From Runella zeae DSM 19591 (GTDB lineage Bacteria; Bacteroidota; Bacteroidia; Cytophagales; Spirosomataceae): a stretch of 64,000 nt of DNA. A program made the translations under genes and the position numbers. Under the pieces are notes generated by a model. That model was not told where the DNA came from and ran no database searches. It was given only the letters and a program-made list of their open reading frames with translations. The stretch spans positions 1-64,000 of the forward strand of contig NZ_KE384036.1 of the NCBI RefSeq assembly GCF_000423565.1, read 5' to 3'. Below, piece by piece: positions 63,415 to 64,000 of this stretch (the first letter of the stretch is position 1; each line of letters begins with the position of its first letter).

Positions 63415-64000
63415 TTATGACTCTTTGGTATTCAAACGCTTCATCAGATCTTCTAAATAATCAATCTGAACTTCCTGTATTTCAAGCAATTTTCGATTTT
63501 GATGTACCAGTAAGTGGTCCATTTTCTCACTCAGCAACTTGATTTCGAGCTCGGCTTTTAGATTGATTTTATAATCATGCTCGGCACGTTGTCGGTCTTT
63601 TTGCTCTTGTCGATTTTGACTCATCATAATGATTGGTGCTTGTATGGCTGCCAAACACGATAAAATCAAATTTAACAAGATAAAGGGATAAGGGTCGAAA
63701 GGCTTGGCCGCCAACACCCACACGTTGATCAACATCCACAGCATGAGAAAAGAGAAGAAAGTGACAATAAACGTCCAACTTCCTCCAAATGTGGCAATCT
63801 TGTCGGCTAGCTTCTGTCCGGTGGTAAGTTGGGTATCTATTTCATCCTGAATGTTTTCCGACAATATGGCGTTTTCATTAATCGCCTTCATTACGTCCAA
63901 GTCTAGCACTGCCAACTCGCCCCGCTCTTGTTCTACTAACTTAGTAAGATAAGTACGTCGATAATAATTCAGCTCATCAATCGAAATATAGCTTTCGGCA
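63415..64000 (-). CDS. DUF1003 family membrane protein, 5' end outside the window
   Basis: The minus-strand frame stays open to the right edge, so the N-terminus is missing; the ATG-like TTG at 63915 is not the real start. The upstream part reads ISIDELNYYRRTYLTKLVEQERGELAVLD, typical of the DUF1003 N-terminal region. The rest has the family core LADKIATFGGSWTFIVTFFSFLMLW, two membrane helices (IVTFFSFLMLWMLINVWVLA and FILLNLILSCLAAIQAPIIMM), and SQNRQEQKDRQRAEHDYKINLKAE, then a coiled-coil tail. A cyclic-nucleotide or ion-linked role has been suggested for the family, but none is proven. Confidence 0.88.
   Translation of the reverse strand, partial: AESYISIDELNYYRRTYLTKLVEQERGELAVLDLDVMKAINENAILSENIQDEIDTQLTTGQKLADKIATFGGSWTFIVTFFSFLMLWMLINVWVLAAKPFDPYPFILLNLILSCLAAIQAPIIMMSQNRQEQKDRQRAEHDYKINLKAELEIKLLSEKMDHLLVHQNRKLLEIQEVQIDYLEDLMKRLNTKES

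Noticed and set aside
1-64000. tRNA, rRNA, integrase, transposase or phage genes
   Set aside because: None was recognised in the coding content or in the intergenic gaps, so no mobile island or RNA operon is claimed.

Overview
The window looks like chromosome of a Bacteroidota species of the order Cytophagales, most likely a Runella/Spirosoma-type relative. This is inferred from a SusC/SusD pair, TonB-dependent receptors with carboxypeptidase-regulatory N-domains, promoters of the Bacteroidota type (TTG, then TAnnTTTG), the near absence of purine-rich ribosome binding sites, and the Mqo and GltB/GltD protein types. No rRNA, tRNA, CRISPR array, integrase or transposase was seen.

Layout. 1-8.2 kb (mostly minus strand): a frameshifted acyltransferase-3 gene running off the left edge, a DUF4261 gene with a small acidic unknown, a secreted class A beta-lactamase-like serine hydrolase, a Tat-exported Gfo/Idh/MocA oxidoreductase, a secreted SUMF1-domain protein and ComF. 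8.2-10 kb: a PhyH dioxygenase divergent from an AraC regulator. 10.7-17 kb: gltB and gltD, making glutamate from glutamine and 2-oxoglutarate. 17-22.3 kb: a second AraC regulator, paralogous to the first, divergent from an FAH-family dehydratase, an NADP-type aldehyde dehydrogenase and a UxaA-family sugar-acid dehydratase. These three read best as a Weimberg-like route from a pentonate to 2-oxoglutarate. 22.4-29.5 kb: three promoter-region repeats, a 1390-residue curlin-repeat protein, a small exported unknown and a lipoprotein of seven 60-residue repeats.

29.5-34.9 kb: RNase Z coupled to a STAS protein, PurC, and two TPR proteins, one fused to a GT-C membrane glycosyltransferase. 35-45.4 kb: Mqo, a TonB-dependent receptor, a metallo-hydrolase, a PNPOx-fold protein, a GNAT / P-loop kinase / Nudix series, an ArnT-like glycosyltransferase and a glutaryl-CoA dehydrogenase-like enzyme. 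45.5-54.5 kb: a TPR protein, an orphan GroES-like protein, a DUF4136 lipoprotein, AroB, and a SusC-SusD-DUF4397 outer-membrane uptake operon. 54.5-64 kb: ThrS, a TPR lipoprotein, an RlmI-like methyltransferase, an unknown exported protein with an aromatic low-complexity insert, an EVE protein, a ROK kinase, a BCP-like peroxiredoxin, a TetR regulator and a DUF1003 protein running off the right edge.

Most of the window is ordinary housekeeping. The least ordinary parts are the giant curlin-like array with its tandem upstream modules (22.4-27 kb), the seven-repeat lipoprotein next to it, and the compact sugar-acid oxidation cluster with its AraC-type direct repeats. Many intergenic gaps hold long, nearly perfect palindromes that act as terminators or are a REP-like family.
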